In this document: positions 26,810 to 37,006 of the stretch, piece by piece | How positions within the stretch are numbered: position 1 is the stretch's first letter | How the letters are laid out: every line of letters begins with the position of its first letter | Assembly (NCBI GenBank): GCA_902624765.1 | Contig: CACNYO010000004.1 | Coordinates: 1 to 58,341, forward strand | Length of the DNA stretch: 58,341 nt | From: an uncultured SAR86 cluster bacterium | GTDB lineage: Bacteria; Pseudomonadota; Gammaproteobacteria; Magnimaribacterales; AG-339-G14 | Direction of reading: 5' to 3' | Translations under genes and position numbers: made by a program | The notes under the pieces: generated by a model | Database searches by the model: none | Told to the model about the DNA's origin: nothing | The model's input: only the letters and a program-made list of their open reading frames with translations

Positions 26810-27578
26810 TATCTTAAATATTATTCTTGTTGGTATTGGATTATGCACCATCTGTGGTGCTGTTATCTCTACTGTTGCGGTTTCGCTTAAAGATCAACAA
26901 GAGCAAAATGTTATTTTTGATCAACAAAGTAAAATTATTGATGCTGCTAGGTTACTCGAATTTTATCCATCATCCATTGAAGCTTTAGAATCTATTAAAG
27001 AAGTAATTGTTGATCTAAATGATGGCCAACCTTCAGATTATCCTTCTGATCAATACGACCTGGACACTATTCTAAGAGATTCATCTCAGCATAAAGTTCT
27101 TAATGGTGCTGATGATATTGCGATGATTAGCGTGAGAGAAAACATTTCAAAAGTATTTATTGAATATAGAAATAATGAATTCAAAACCTTAATTCTTCCT
27201 GTCAGAGGATATGGTTTATGGGGAACCTTATACGGTTACCTAGCCTTGGATTCAGATCTGAATACAATAGTTGGTTTAGAATTTTATAAGCATAAAGAAA
27301 CTCCTGGTTTAGGAGCCGAAGTTGATAATCCCAACTGGAAAAAATTATGGAATGGCAAAAAAGTTTATGATGAGAATGGATTAGTTCAAATTGAAGTAAT
27401 TAAAGGTTTTTCTAATCCTGGGAGCGAAGAATATTCATACGAGGTTGACGGTTTATCCGGTGCAACAATCACAAGCAAAGGAGTTTCAAATCTCTTAGCA
27501 TTCTGGCTCGGCGATGAGGGATTTGGTCCATTTATTAATAATTTAAAGAATAAAGAAATTAAATTGAGCGATGTCTAA
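26796..27578 (+). CDS. nqrC: Na+-translocating NADH:quinone reductase subunit C
   Basis: Subunit C, 260 residues, with one N-terminal membrane anchor and a periplasmic FMN domain. The flavinylation motif is [10 protein letters not shown], where the second Thr takes FMN. The stretch [19 protein letters not shown] is typical of the NqrC/RnfG family. It overlaps nqrB by 14 and nqrD by 8 bases. Confidence 0.95.
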   Translation: MQKDSILNIILVGIGLCTICGAVISTVAVSLKDQQEQNVIFDQQSKIIDAARLLEFYPSSIEALESIKEVIVDLNDGQPSDYPSDQYDLDTILRDSSQHKVLNGADDIAMISVRENISKVFIEYRNNEFKTLILPVRGYGLWGTLYGYLALDSDLNTIVGLEFYKHKETPGLGAEVDNPNWKKLWNGKKVYDENGLVQIEVIKGFSNPGSEEYSYEVDGLSGATITSKGVSNLLAFWLGDEGFGPFINNLKNKEIKLSDV

Positions 27579-28242
27579 ATTTAAAGAAATACTTTTAACT
27601 CCTATCTTTAAAGATAATCCAATCGCATTACAAATACTTGGGATTTGTTCCGCTTTAGCGGTTACTAGCAAGCTTTATCCAACATTAATTATGTGTGTTG
27701 CTTTGACTGTGACAGTAAGTCTTTCTAACTTCTTCATTTCACTAATTAGAAATATTATCCCCACAAACATCAGAATCATTGTTCAAATGACAATCATTGC
27801 TTCGTTAGTTATTTTGGTGGATCAATTCCTTAAGGCTTATGATTATGAGACAAGCAAAACTTTGTCTGTTTTCGTAGGACTTATCATTACAAATTGTATT
27901 GTAATGGGAAGAGCAGAAGCATTTGCGATGCAAAATCCTCCTGGAATTAGCTTCTTAGATGGGCTAGGAAATGGATTGGGATATAGTCTAATTTTAATAG
28001 TTGTTGGAACTATAAGAGAATTATTAGGTTCAGGCCAACTTCTAGGGATAGATATATTTACCACCACTCAAAATGGTGGATGGTATGTTGGTAATAATTT
28101 CTTTCTATTAGCTCCAAGCTCATTTCTTATAATTGGCTTATTTATATGGGCATTAAGATCATGGAAAACTGAACAAGTTGAGGAAAAAGAATTTTTAATG
28201 AGTAAAAATGCTCCTAAAGAGGTAGAAACTCATCATGCTTGA
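27571..28242 (+). CDS. nqrD: Na+-translocating NADH:quinone reductase subunit D
   Basis: Integral membrane subunit of 223 residues with six helices. The block [19 protein letters not shown] contains the Cys that, with Cys residues of NqrE, holds the intramembrane iron centre. [16 protein letters not shown] follows. It overlaps nqrC and nqrE by 8 bases each. Confidence 0.95.
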   Translation: MSKFKEILLTPIFKDNPIALQILGICSALAVTSKLYPTLIMCVALTVTVSLSNFFISLIRNIIPTNIRIIVQMTIIASLVILVDQFLKAYDYETSKTLSVFVGLIITNCIVMGRAEAFAMQNPPGISFLDGLGNGLGYSLILIVVGTIRELLGSGQLLGIDIFTTTQNGGWYVGNNFFLLAPSSFLIIGLFIWALRSWKTEQVEEKEFLMSKNAPKEVETHHA

Positions 28243-28846
28243 ACATTACCTCTCAATTTTTATTTCATCTATTTTTATAGAGAATTTAGCTTTGTCAGTA
28301 TTTCTTGGAATGTGCACTTTTTTAGCAATTTCAAAAAAAATTGAGGCTGCTATTGGATTAGGAATTGCTGTTGTCGTTGTTTTAGCAATTACAGTTCCTC
28401 TGAATAACATTATCTATAACTTTCTTCTTAGAGATGGAGCTTTATCGTGGCTTGGGTACCCTGATGTTTCACTGGAATTTGTTGGTTTAATAAGCTACAT
28501 AGGAGTGATTGCTGCTTGCGTTCAAATTCTTGAAATGTTTTTAGATAAATACGTGCCTAAACTTTATACTGCTTTAGGGATTTTTCTTCCTTTAATCACA
28601 GTAAATTGTGCAATTCTTGGTGCTTCTTTATTCATGGTTGAGAAGAATTTAGATTTTGGAGAAAGCGTTGTTTATGGTCTTGGTGGTGGAGTTGGTTGGG
28701 CTTTAGCGATAGTTTTACTCGCAGGAATTAGAGAAAAATTAAAATATAGTGATATTCCAGATGGCCTTGAAGGATTAGGAATTACCTTTATAACTGTTGG
28801 TTTGATGACCTTTGGTTTTATGTCTTTTGGAGGAATAATACTCTAA
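28235..28846 (+). CDS. nqrE: Na+-translocating NADH:quinone reductase subunit E
   Basis: Integral membrane subunit of 203 residues with six helices. Conserved stretches are [20 protein letters not shown] and [13 protein letters not shown], each carrying one of the Cys residues of the NqrD/E iron centre. The protein ends next to nqrF without spacing. Homologous to RnfA but placed in a full Nqr cluster. Confidence 0.95.
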   Translation: MLEHYLSIFISSIFIENLALSVFLGMCTFLAISKKIEAAIGLGIAVVVVLAITVPLNNIIYNFLLRDGALSWLGYPDVSLEFVGLISYIGVIAACVQILEMFLDKYVPKLYTALGIFLPLITVNCAILGASLFMVEKNLDFGESVVYGLGGGVGWALAIVLLAGIREKLKYSDIPDGLEGLGITFITVGLMTFGFMSFGGIIL

Positions 28847-30076
28847 ATGATTAACTTAGATCTTATATTTGGGATAGCGACGTTTACATTGATAGTAAAT
28901 CTAATGATATTTGTCATTCTTTTTGCTCGATCAAAACTGGTTTCCACAGGTGACGTTACTATCGAAATAAATGGTGATCAAGACAAAGCAATCAAAGTCC
29001 CTGCCGGAGGTAAGTTACTACAGACTCTAGCATCAGAAAATTTATTTCTTTCTTCTGCATGCGGAGGTGGCGGTACTTGTTCTCAATGTAGATGCCAAGT
29101 ATTCGAAGGTGGAGGCTCAATACTTTCAACAGAAGAAGCTCATTTCAATAATAAAGAAAAAAGAGAAGGCTGGAGATTGTCATGTCAAGTCCCTGTTAAA
29201 GCAGATATGAAAATAACAGTACCGGATGAAGTTTTTGGTGTTAAAAAATGGGAAACAACTGTTGTATCTAACGATAACGTGGCCACTTTTATAAAAGAAT
29301 TAGTACTTAAATTACCTGAGGGTGAGAACGTAGGATTTGAAGCCGGTGGCTACGTTCAAATGGAAATACCCCCGTATGAGGCTGATTATAAGTCATTTGA
29401 TATTAAAGATATCTATAAAGGTGATTGGGAAAAATTTAAAGTTTTTGAAAATGTTGCCACTGTAGGAGTCCCAGTTATAAGAGCATATTCAATGGCTAAT
29501 TATCCTGAAGAAAAGGGGATAATGAAATTTAATATAAGGATTGCAAGTCCTCCTCCAGGAACAAATTTTCCTCCAGGAGAAGCATCATCATATCTATTTA
29601 ATCTAAAACCAGGAGATAATCTAACAATCTTTGGACCATTTGGAGAATTTATGGCGAAAGATACTCCGAACGAAATGGTATTTATAGGTGGAGGTGCAGG
29701 AATGGCACCAATGAGATCTCATATATTCGATCAATTGCTTAGACTAGATTCTTCAAGAAAAATTACCTTTTGGTATGGCGCTCGAAGTTTAAAGGAAATG
29801 TTTTATGTAGAAGATTTTGATAGGCTGCAAGATAAATATGAGAATTTCACATGGCATGCTGCTTTATCTGATCCTTTACCTGAAGACGATTGGAATGGTA
29901 TGACCGGATTTATTCATCAAGTATTATTTGATAATTACTTGAAAGATCATCCAGCTCCTGAAGATTGTGAATATTATATGTGTGGTCCACCTATGATGAT
30001 GGATGCATGTTTTACGATGCTCGATAGTCTTGGAGTAGAGCCTGAGAACATTATGTTTGATGACTTTGGTGGTTAG
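28847..30076 (+). CDS. nqrF: Na+-translocating NADH:quinone reductase subunit F
   Basis: NADH-oxidising subunit of 409 residues. It has an N-terminal helix and a 2Fe-2S ferredoxin domain ([15 protein letters not shown] with the fourth Cys in RLSCQV). An FAD domain follows ([11 protein letters not shown]), then the NADH-binding region ([21 protein letters not shown]). Electrons go from NADH through FAD and 2Fe-2S to the NqrD/E iron and on to FMN. It overlaps the apbE start by about 17 bases. Confidence 0.96.
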   Translation: MINLDLIFGIATFTLIVNLMIFVILFARSKLVSTGDVTIEINGDQDKAIKVPAGGKLLQTLASENLFLSSACGGGGTCSQCRCQVFEGGGSILSTEEAHFNNKEKREGWRLSCQVPVKADMKITVPDEVFGVKKWETTVVSNDNVATFIKELVLKLPEGENVGFEAGGYVQMEIPPYEADYKSFDIKDIYKGDWEKFKVFENVATVGVPVIRAYSMANYPEEKGIMKFNIRIASPPPGTNFPPGEASSYLFNLKPGDNLTIFGPFGEFMAKDTPNEMVFIGGGAGMAPMRSHIFDQLLRLDSSRKITFWYGARSLKEMFYVEDFDRLQDKYENFTWHAALSDPLPEDDWNGMTGFIHQVLFDNYLKDHPAPEDCEYYMCGPPMMMDACFTMLDSLGVEPENIMFDDFGG

Positions 30077-31028
30077 GTATCTCTTCGTCTTTCTATTCCT
30101 CTTAACAGGTTGTGTTCCAAATGAAAAGTATTATCAAGGTTTTATATTTGGAACTTACTACAATATAAAAATATCTGATTCTTCAATATTGAATGATCTT
30201 CATTCTTCTATTGATTCAAAGCTTGAAGAAATAGATATGTTATTTTCTAATTACAAAAGTGATTCCTATTTAATGAAATTTAATAGAAAAGAAATTCAAA
30301 TCATTAATACTGAATTTAATGATTTACTTAATCATTCAATTGAAATCTGTAAATTTGTGAATCAAAACTTCAATGTTTTCGCAGGAAGTCTTGTAAATCT
30401 TTGGGGTTTTGGGCCGTCTAAAAGATCAGATATTCCTAAAATTGAAGAAATAGAGAAAGTTATTCCTAATGGATGCAACTATGAATTGAACAATCATTTA
30501 GAAATAGATTTTTCTGCGATTGCTAAAGGTTATGCAGTAGATGAAATTTCAAAATTATTAGATGATCGAAATTTACAAAACTATTTTATAGATATTGGCG
30601 GAGAAATTCTTATCAAAGGTAGCAAGAAAAAATCTCCTTGGATCGTATGTATTGAAAATCCTGATGTGAATACTAGTAAACCTATTGAATGCTTATCGAA
30701 AAAAGACAATGAAAGTTATATGGCTATTGCAACATCTGGTGATTACAGAAATTTTTTTACTTTTGAAAATAAACGTTATTCTCATACCCTTGATCCAAAG
30801 TCAGGTTTTCCAATATCGAATAATATATCTTCTGTTTCAGTAGCTCTTCCTGGTCAATTTAGACATACTGTCGATGCAGATGCTTTAGCTACCTCGTTAA
30901 ACGTTATGGGCTTAGATAAAGGCTATGATTTTGCAGTGAAAAATTCCATTGCAGCATTATTTATTTTTAAGTCAGAAAATCAATTTTCCGTTAAAATGAC
31001 ACCTTCATTTAAAGATATAATTAATTAG
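30060..31028 (+). CDS. apbE: FAD:protein FMN transferase ApbE
   Basis: Lipoprotein of about 322 residues that covalently attaches FMN to threonines of NqrB and NqrC. The hydrophobic signal ends in the lipobox LLTGC. Conserved blocks are [35 protein letters not shown] and the C-terminal [14 protein letters not shown]. The ATG at 30060 follows an in-frame TTG at 30057, and both lie inside nqrF. It sits between nqrF and nqrM, as is usual for this module. Confidence 0.92.
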   Translation: MTLVVRYLFVFLFLLTGCVPNEKYYQGFIFGTYYNIKISDSSILNDLHSSIDSKLEEIDMLFSNYKSDSYLMKFNRKEIQIINTEFNDLLNHSIEICKFVNQNFNVFAGSLVNLWGFGPSKRSDIPKIEEIEKVIPNGCNYELNNHLEIDFSAIAKGYAVDEISKLLDDRNLQNYFIDIGGEILIKGSKKKSPWIVCIENPDVNTSKPIECLSKKDNESYMAIATSGDYRNFFTFENKRYSHTLDPKSGFPISNNISSVSVALPGQFRHTVDADALATSLNVMGLDKGYDFAVKNSIAALFIFKSENQFSVKMTPSFKDIIN

Positions 31029-31030
31029 AA

Positions 31031-31204
31031 ATGGCTACTTTTATATTTGCGCTTATTATTGTGGTTTTATCCATACTTGGTTTGAGTTTAGGGTTAATCC
31101 TCAATAACAAGCCTCTTCAAGGATCTTGTGGAGGCATGAACAATCTTGATAGCGATATAGAATGCGGAATTTGCGGCGGCAATCCAAACAAATGTTCTAA
31201 GTAG
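31031..31204 (+). CDS. nqrM: NqrM, iron-delivery factor for Na+-NQR (DUF539)
   Basis: Small protein of 57 residues beginning 2 bases after the apbE stop. One membrane helix (residues about 4-24) is followed by a Cys-rich tail with Cys33, Cys45, Cys48 and Cys55, arranged as SCGG, ECGICGG and NKCSK. This is the pattern of NqrM, which is needed to install the iron centre between NqrD and NqrE. The stop codon directly abuts the last codon of the convergent isocitrate lyase gene. Confidence 0.9.
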   Translation: MATFIFALIIVVLSILGLSLGLILNNKPLQGSCGGMNNLDSDIECGICGGNPNKCSK

Positions 31205-32809
31205 CTAGAACTGATTCATCGTATTATCTTTTCCGCCTGCTTTAAGTGCTTTGTCTCCAGAGAAATATTCTTTGTGTGTGTCGCCAATTGTAGATCCTGC
31301 TAAATCTTGATGTTTAACAGACGACATATCTCTTCTTATTTCTTGTCTTTGAATACCTTTCACGTAAGCAAGCATTCCTTCATCGCCAAAATATCCTTCA
31401 GTCAAAGTAGCTGTGCCAAGCGCTGTCTCATGATAAGTTGGTAGAGTAATTAAATGATGAAAAATACCTGCTTCTCTGGATGCATCTTTCTGGAATGTTT
31501 GAATAAGTTTGTCAGCCTCTAAAGCGAGCTCAGAATCGTCAAACTTAACATCCATAAGCCCTTTAGGCTCAGTAGTAGGATCAGGATAAGATGATACATC
31601 CTTTCCTGAATCGACCCATTCGTTATAAACTTGTTCTCTGAAAGATAAAGTCCAATTAAATGATGGAGAATTGTTGTATACAAGTTTAGCTTTAGGTTCA
31701 ACTTTTCTTATTGCATTTACCATTTCAGCAATTTGTTGCACATTTGGCTTTTCAGTTTCAATCCATAAAAGGTCAGCGCCGTTTTGTAAGCTAGTTACAC
31801 AGTCAAGAACAACTCTATCGAAGCCAGTACCATCCTTGAATCTGTATAATCCATTAGGTAAACGCACAGGCTTAACTAGGACACCGTTTTGGTGAATTGT
31901 TATATCATTTTCATCCAATTCATCGAGATTTGTTATTTCTTCCGTTTCAAGAAAAGAATTATATTGATCTGCTAAGTCACCTTGTTCCTGCATGACTGGA
32001 ACTTTCTGAGTAAGTCCTGCTCCTAAGGAATCAGTTCTAGCAACTATTAATCCATTTTCAACTCCAAGTTCCAAAAATGCATATCTCACAGCATTTATTT
32101 TGTGTAAAAAATCTTCGTGAGGGACGGTTACTTTTCCGTCTTGATGACCACATTGCTTTTCATCAGAAACTTGATTTTCAATTTGTATGCAACAAGCTCC
32201 TGCTTGAATCATTTTTTTAGCTAGTAAATATGTTGCTTCTTCATTTCCAAATCCAGCATCAATATCCGCAATTATAGGGACTACATGAGTTTCAAAATTA
32301 TTAATTTTAGATATTACTTCTGACTCATCTCCGCCGCTCTCTCTAACTTCGTCTAATTCGTTAAATAAGTGCTGTAATTCAACTGCATCTGCTCTCTTTA
32401 AAAATGTATATATTTCTTTTATTAGGTTCGGAACAGCTAACTTTTCATGCATACTTTGATCGGGAAGGGGTCCAAAATCTGATCTTAATGCGGCAACCAT
32501 CCATCCGCTTAGGTATACATATCTTTTATTAGTGGTTTCTCTAGATTTTTTAATCTCCATCATCATTTGTTGAGCTGTGAATCCATGCCAACATCCTAGA
32601 GACTGGGTATAGACTGATGAATCTCCATCATATTCAGACATATCTTTATGCATGATGTCGGCAGTATATTTAGCAATATCCAAGCCAGTTTTGAACCTAT
32701 TTTGTAAATCCATTCTTGCAGCATTTTCAGCAGAAATATTTTTGTATAAATCTCCACCTTTTGCTATCAATTGCTCAAAATGTTCCACAGTCTTTTTATA
32801 ATCAAGCAT
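31205..32809 (-). CDS. aceA: Isocitrate lyase
   Basis: Glyoxylate-cycle enzyme of 534 residues that splits isocitrate into glyoxylate and succinate. It belongs to the longer form seen in Pseudomonas (about 531 residues). The active-site Cys is in EKQCGHQDGKVTVP, and the PIIADIDAGFGNEEATYLL and LIVARTDSLGAG blocks bind the metal and substrate. A GAGGTTTGT ribosome region precedes the ATG. No malate synthase is in the window. The gene is convergent with the nqr operon. Confidence 0.95.
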   Translation of the reverse strand: MLDYKKTVEHFEQLIAKGGDLYKNISAENAARMDLQNRFKTGLDIAKYTADIMHKDMSEYDGDSSVYTQSLGCWHGFTAQQMMMEIKKSRETTNKRYVYLSGWMVAALRSDFGPLPDQSMHEKLAVPNLIKEIYTFLKRADAVELQHLFNELDEVRESGGDESEVISKINNFETHVVPIIADIDAGFGNEEATYLLAKKMIQAGACCIQIENQVSDEKQCGHQDGKVTVPHEDFLHKINAVRYAFLELGVENGLIVARTDSLGAGLTQKVPVMQEQGDLADQYNSFLETEEITNLDELDENDITIHQNGVLVKPVRLPNGLYRFKDGTGFDRVVLDCVTSLQNGADLLWIETEKPNVQQIAEMVNAIRKVEPKAKLVYNNSPSFNWTLSFREQVYNEWVDSGKDVSSYPDPTTEPKGLMDVKFDDSELALEADKLIQTFQKDASREAGIFHHLITLPTYHETALGTATLTEGYFGDEGMLAYVKGIQRQEIRRDMSSVKHQDLAGSTIGDTHKEYFSGDKALKAGGKDNTMNQF

Positions 32810-32833
32810 TTACAAACCTCTTTTAATGAATAC

Positions 32834-34198
32834 TTATTTTAATTTTGCTAGATAGCTAGCAAGGCCGATGTATTTTATAGGAGTTAGCTTAAGAAGTTTA
32901 GTTTTATCTTCTTCAGTAATAGGAAGATTTTCTATCAGAGAAAGATAACTATCTTCACTTAATTCATTTCCTCTTGTTAATTTTTTTATGATGTCATAGC
33001 TATTAGAAATTTTATTTTTTCTCATAATTGTTTGTATTGCTTCTGCTAAAACTTCCCAACTTTCTAATAATTCCTCTTTAATTTTAGACTTATTTGGCTC
33101 TAGTTTTTGTAGACCTTTACTTAACGAGTTAAGAGAAATTTCTAAATAAGCAAAACAAAGACCAATATTTCTACTTACTGTTGAATCCGATAAGTCTCTT
33201 TGTAATCTAGATATTTGCATCTTATTTCTGATAGACGGGATAAGACTATTTGATAAAGATAAATTTCCTTCCGCATTTTCAAAATCGATAGGATTTACCT
33301 TATGCGGCATCGTCGAAGAGCCAACTTCATTTGATGAGATTTTTTGTTTTAAATAATCTTTAGATATATAAAGCCAAATATCCTTTGATAAATCTAATAA
33401 AACATTATTTAAATTTTCAATGTTTGATAAAAGGAATACTAGATTATCTTTAGTTTCTATTTGAGATGAAACTAGAGAATATTCAAGATTGAATGAAGAT
33501 ATGAATTTATTCGTTACTTTTGGCCAATTAATTGAAGGGTCCAGAACATGATGCGCGTTAAAATTTCCTACGGCTCCATTAAATTTAGCTGCTTGCTTTG
33601 ATTCACTAATTTTATTTTTATGAAAGTTGATTCTATGTACGAAATTTCTAAATTCTTTTCCCAAAGATGTTGGACTTGCTTTTTGACCATGAGTAAAAGA
33701 AAGCATAGAAATATTAGCCCATTTAACTGCTAATTTATTTAGCACTTTATTGAAGTCTTTTAGGATAGGTATTAAATATTCAGTTCTATATCTCTCTATC
33801 ATCAATGCATAAGAAAGATTATTAATATCCTCAGATGTACAACAGATATGCACAAATTCACTAAGTTTCGATAATCTTAGAGATTTAAGCTGTTTGACTA
33901 TATATATTTCAATGGCTTTTACATCGTGATTAGTTATTTTTTCTATAGATTTAACTTTAGAAGCTTCTTTTAAATCAAAATTAATAAAAATATTCTCAAT
34001 TTTTTTTTGTTGATTATTATTAATTACAGGAAGAAATTTAACGTCTTTTGAATTTAATAAAAATAGTAACCATTTTATTTCAACTTCTACTCTAGTTTTG
34101 ATTAATGCAAATTCAGAAAAATAATTTTCTAGTTTTTTTGTCTTATTTTTATATCTTCCATCAATTGGAGATATTGATAAAAGTGATTCTTTTGTCAT
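32834..34198 (-). CDS. purB: Adenylosuccinate lyase
   Basis: Purine-synthesis enzyme of 454 residues that cleaves SAICAR and adenylosuccinate. It starts with MTKESLLSISPIDGRY, as in E. coli PurB, which fixes the start at the ATG that overlaps the mnmA stop by 4 bases (an in-frame start 30 bases earlier is unlikely). The fumarase-superfamily signature is SSTMPHKVNPIDFENAEGN. In E. coli hflD separates mnmA and purB, and here it is absent. Confidence 0.94.
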   Translation of the reverse strand: MTKESLLSISPIDGRYKNKTKKLENYFSEFALIKTRVEVEIKWLLFLLNSKDVKFLPVINNNQQKKIENIFINFDLKEASKVKSIEKITNHDVKAIEIYIVKQLKSLRLSKLSEFVHICCTSEDINNLSYALMIERYRTEYLIPILKDFNKVLNKLAVKWANISMLSFTHGQKASPTSLGKEFRNFVHRINFHKNKISESKQAAKFNGAVGNFNAHHVLDPSINWPKVTNKFISSFNLEYSLVSSQIETKDNLVFLLSNIENLNNVLLDLSKDIWLYISKDYLKQKISSNEVGSSTMPHKVNPIDFENAEGNLSLSNSLIPSIRNKMQISRLQRDLSDSTVSRNIGLCFAYLEISLNSLSKGLQKLEPNKSKIKEELLESWEVLAEAIQTIMRKNKISNSYDIIKKLTRGNELSEDSYLSLIENLPITEEDKTKLLKLTPIKYIGLASYLAKLK

Positions 34199-35265
34199 GA
34201 TTTGTAAATTTCTCCACCGCCTAAACAAAGATCATTTTGATAGAAGACAATAGATTGACCTGGAGTTATGGCTCTTTGAGGTTTTTTAAATTCTACACTA
34301 TAGCAATTATCTTTTTTTGAAAGGATACATTCTTGATCATCTTGCCTGTATCTAATTTTAGCTTTTAATTTTATAGATTTTGATAGGTCAGGTTTAAAAA
34401 TCCAATTAATTGAATTAACAGATAATTTTGTTTCAAATAAATTATCATTATCATTTCCTTGTGCAACGATAAGAGTATTTTTTGATAAATTTTTATCTAT
34501 TACATACCATGGTCTTTCATCATAATTCTTTAGACCTCCAATTCCTAAGCCCTGTCTTTGACCTAAAGTATAAAAGGAAAGGCCTCTATGCAACCCAACT
34601 TCCTTACCTTCATCGCAGATAATTTTTCCAGGTTGATCCTTGATATAATTTTCTAAAAAACTTGGAAAAGGTCTCTCTCCTATGAAACAAATTCCAGTAC
34701 TATCTTTTTTTTCAAAAGTAGATAATTCTTTGGATTTTGCAATTTCTCTAACTTCTTTTTTTGTAAGTTCTGAAAGTGGAAACATAGTTTTTTCTAAAAC
34801 TTCTTGATTGATATTGCATAAAAAATAAGTCTGATCTTTAGTTTGATCTTTTGCTTTTGCAAGATAATTCAATCCAGAAATATTTTTTATTTTTGCGTAA
34901 TGACCGGTAGCAATGAAATCAAATTTATTAGCAATTGCATAATTATAGAATTCATTAAATTTAATAAATTGATTACATAAAATATCTGGATTAGGAGTTT
35001 TTCCTTTTTCTAAATCTTTTAAAAATTTTTCAAAAACTTTACTTTTATATTCTTTTGAAAAATTAACATGATGCAATTTGATATTTAATTGATCTGCAAC
35101 TTTTGCAGCATCCATAAAATCTTCTTTAGCAGTGCAAAGAGGAGTACCGTCATCATCTTCCCAATTCTTCATAAATGCACCCTCTACTTGATACCCTTTA
35201 TCTAATAGAAGGGCTGCAGAAACAGAGGAATCTACACCGCCAGACATACCAACAAGCACTTTCAT
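34195..35265 (-). CDS. mnmA: tRNA-specific 2-thiouridylase MnmA
   Basis: Enzyme of 356 residues that thiolates U34 of tRNA for Lys, Glu and Gln. The PP-loop is GMSGGVDSS at residues 6-14. The catalytic cysteines lie in NPDILCNQF and DSTGICFIGERPF. The C-terminal beta-barrel block PRAITPGQSIVFYQNDLCLGG is intact apart from normal variation. The gap to the divergent icd gene is 96 bases. Confidence 0.95.
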   Translation of the reverse strand: MKVLVGMSGGVDSSVSAALLLDKGYQVEGAFMKNWEDDDGTPLCTAKEDFMDAAKVADQLNIKLHHVNFSKEYKSKVFEKFLKDLEKGKTPNPDILCNQFIKFNEFYNYAIANKFDFIATGHYAKIKNISGLNYLAKAKDQTKDQTYFLCNINQEVLEKTMFPLSELTKKEVREIAKSKELSTFEKKDSTGICFIGERPFPSFLENYIKDQPGKIICDEGKEVGLHRGLSFYTLGQRQGLGIGGLKNYDERPWYVIDKNLSKNTLIVAQGNDNDNLFETKLSVNSINWIFKPDLSKSIKLKAKIRYRQDDQECILSKKDNCYSVEFKKPQRAITPGQSIVFYQNDLCLGGGEIYKS

Positions 35266-35361
35266 TAAGCTATTTTATTAAAAAAATGCAAAAGTCTTAA
35301 ACCTTTATTTTAATGGTACAATCACAATCTAAATTTTTCCCTACCTATAAAAAGATAAGTT

Positions 35362-36633
35362 ATGAGTTTTGAAAAAATAGTAATTCCTTCAGAGGGTGAA
35401 CCTATATCCGTAAATGAAATGGGCAAGTTAAACGTGCCTAATAATCCGATAATTCCTTTTATTGAAGGAGATGGTATTGGTACCGATATTACCCCTGCGA
35501 TGATAAAAGTTATCGATAAGGCTGTAGAAACAGCCTACGGAGACGAAAAAAAGATTTCTTGGATGGAAATCTACTGTGGTGAAAAATCAGTTGAAACTTA
35601 TGGAAACGATACTTGGTTACCCGAAGAGACGATTGACGCCATTAAAGAATATATTGTCGCAATAAAGGGTCCCTTAACCACACCTATTGGAGGAGGAATT
35701 CGATCATTGAATGTTGCTTTGAGGCAAAAATTAGATCTTTACTCTTGTGAAAGACCTATTACTTATTTTGAAGGAGTTCCCAGCCCGGTTATCTATCCAG
35801 AATCTACAGATATGGTAGTTTTTAGAGAAAATTCCGAAGATATCTATGCCGGTATTGAATTTAAAGCCGATTCCGATGAAGCAAAGAAAGTCATAAAGTT
35901 TTTTCAAGAAGAAATGGGAGTTGGTAATATAAGATTTGAAGAGTTTTGTGGTATCGGTGTCAAACCAATTTCCAAGCCCGGTACCGAGAGATTAGTTAGA
36001 AAAGCTATTCAATTCGCTGTAGATAATGATAGATCTTCTGTAACTTTGGTTCATAAAGGCAACATCATGAAATTTACTGAAGGTGCTTTTAAGGAATGGG
36101 GATACGGTGTTGCTAAATCTGAATACGGAGCAGTTTCGCTTGATGGTGGAGAGTGGATGAGTTTTATAAATCCTAAAACCGGAAGGACTATTGTCATTAA
36201 AGACGTTATAGCTGATTCTTTTTTACAACAAATTCTGACAAGACCTGCTGATTACGATGTTATTGCAACAATGAATTTAAATGGAGATTATATTTCTGAT
36301 GCATTAGCAGCAAAAGTGGGTGGGCTTGGTTTGGCTCCTGGAGCTAATGTTGGAGATCACATAGCCTTATTTGAAGCAACTCATGGTACTGCACCAAAAT
36401 ATGCTGGAGAAGATAAAGTTAATCCTTCCTCTTTGATATTGTCAGCAGGGATGATGCTCAATCATATAGGTTGGAAAGAAGCCTCAGATAACGTCATCAA
36501 AGGAATTAGTTGGGCTATAAAAAATAAACTTGTTACATATGATTTAGCTAGATTAATGCAAAATGCTACCAAACTAAAATGTTCTGAATTTGCAGAAGAA
36601 GTATGCAAAGGAATGAAAATGGGGTCTTCTTAA
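35362..36633 (+). CDS. icd: NADP-type isocitrate dehydrogenase
   Basis: TCA-cycle enzyme of 423 residues, close in length to E. coli Icd (416). Landmarks are [16 protein letters not shown], the phosphorylatable-loop region [39 protein letters not shown] and [12 protein letters not shown]. It competes with isocitrate lyase, encoded 2.5 kb away, for isocitrate. No AceK kinase gene is visible in the window. A TACAAT hexamer about 40 bases upstream may be part of its promoter, but no convincing -35 accompanies it. Confidence 0.95.
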   Translation: MSFEKIVIPSEGEPISVNEMGKLNVPNNPIIPFIEGDGIGTDITPAMIKVIDKAVETAYGDEKKISWMEIYCGEKSVETYGNDTWLPEETIDAIKEYIVAIKGPLTTPIGGGIRSLNVALRQKLDLYSCERPITYFEGVPSPVIYPESTDMVVFRENSEDIYAGIEFKADSDEAKKVIKFFQEEMGVGNIRFEEFCGIGVKPISKPGTERLVRKAIQFAVDNDRSSVTLVHKGNIMKFTEGAFKEWGYGVAKSEYGAVSLDGGEWMSFINPKTGRTIVIKDVIADSFLQQILTRPADYDVIATMNLNGDYISDALAAKVGGLGLAPGANVGDHIALFEATHGTAPKYAGEDKVNPSSLILSAGMMLNHIGWKEASDNVIKGISWAIKNKLVTYDLARLMQNATKLKCSEFAEEVCKGMKMGSS

Positions 36634-36646
36634 TAGCATAGATTTA

Positions 36647-37006
36647 ATGTTTTTTGATTTTAGATTAGAGAACAAAAATCCAGAGGAAGAATTTGAAGGC
36701 GACTTGTCAGTCGCCGTTAGACCTTCTGATCCAATAGTAAAAAAACCTTCTTTATATAGAATTCTTTTGTTGAATGACGACTATACGCCCATGGAATTTG
36801 TAGTATATGTGTTACAAAAGTTTTTTAATTATGATCAGGAAAGAGCAACACAAATTATGTTAGCAGTTCACACTCATGGAAAAGGAGTTTGTGGTATCTT
36901 TACGAAAGAAATAGCTGAAACAAAATCAACTCAGATCAATGATTTTGCTCAACAAAATGAACATCCTTTGTTAAGTGAAATTGAACCAGTGGATGACGAA
37001 GATTGA
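36647..37006 (+). CDS. clpS: ClpS adaptor of ClpAP protease
   Basis: N-end-rule adaptor of 119 residues. The substrate-pocket and ClpA-docking core is present: [20 protein letters not shown], the [11 protein letters not shown] stretch and the following helix. An acidic tail of about 15 residues (EIEPVDDED) is unusual compared with E. coli ClpS. It precedes clpA with a 1-base TGATG overlap, and cspD, often upstream in other genomes, is absent. Confidence 0.94.
   Translation: MFFDFRLENKNPEEEFEGDLSVAVRPSDPIVKKPSLYRILLLNDDYTPMEFVVYVLQKFFNYDQERATQIMLAVHTHGKGVCGIFTKEIAETKSTQINDFAQQNEHPLLSEIEPVDDED

Noticed and set aside
31031-31204. NqrM region as non-coding space after apbE
   Set aside because: It encodes a complete 57-residue protein with one helix and the four expected Cys, so it is called as a gene.
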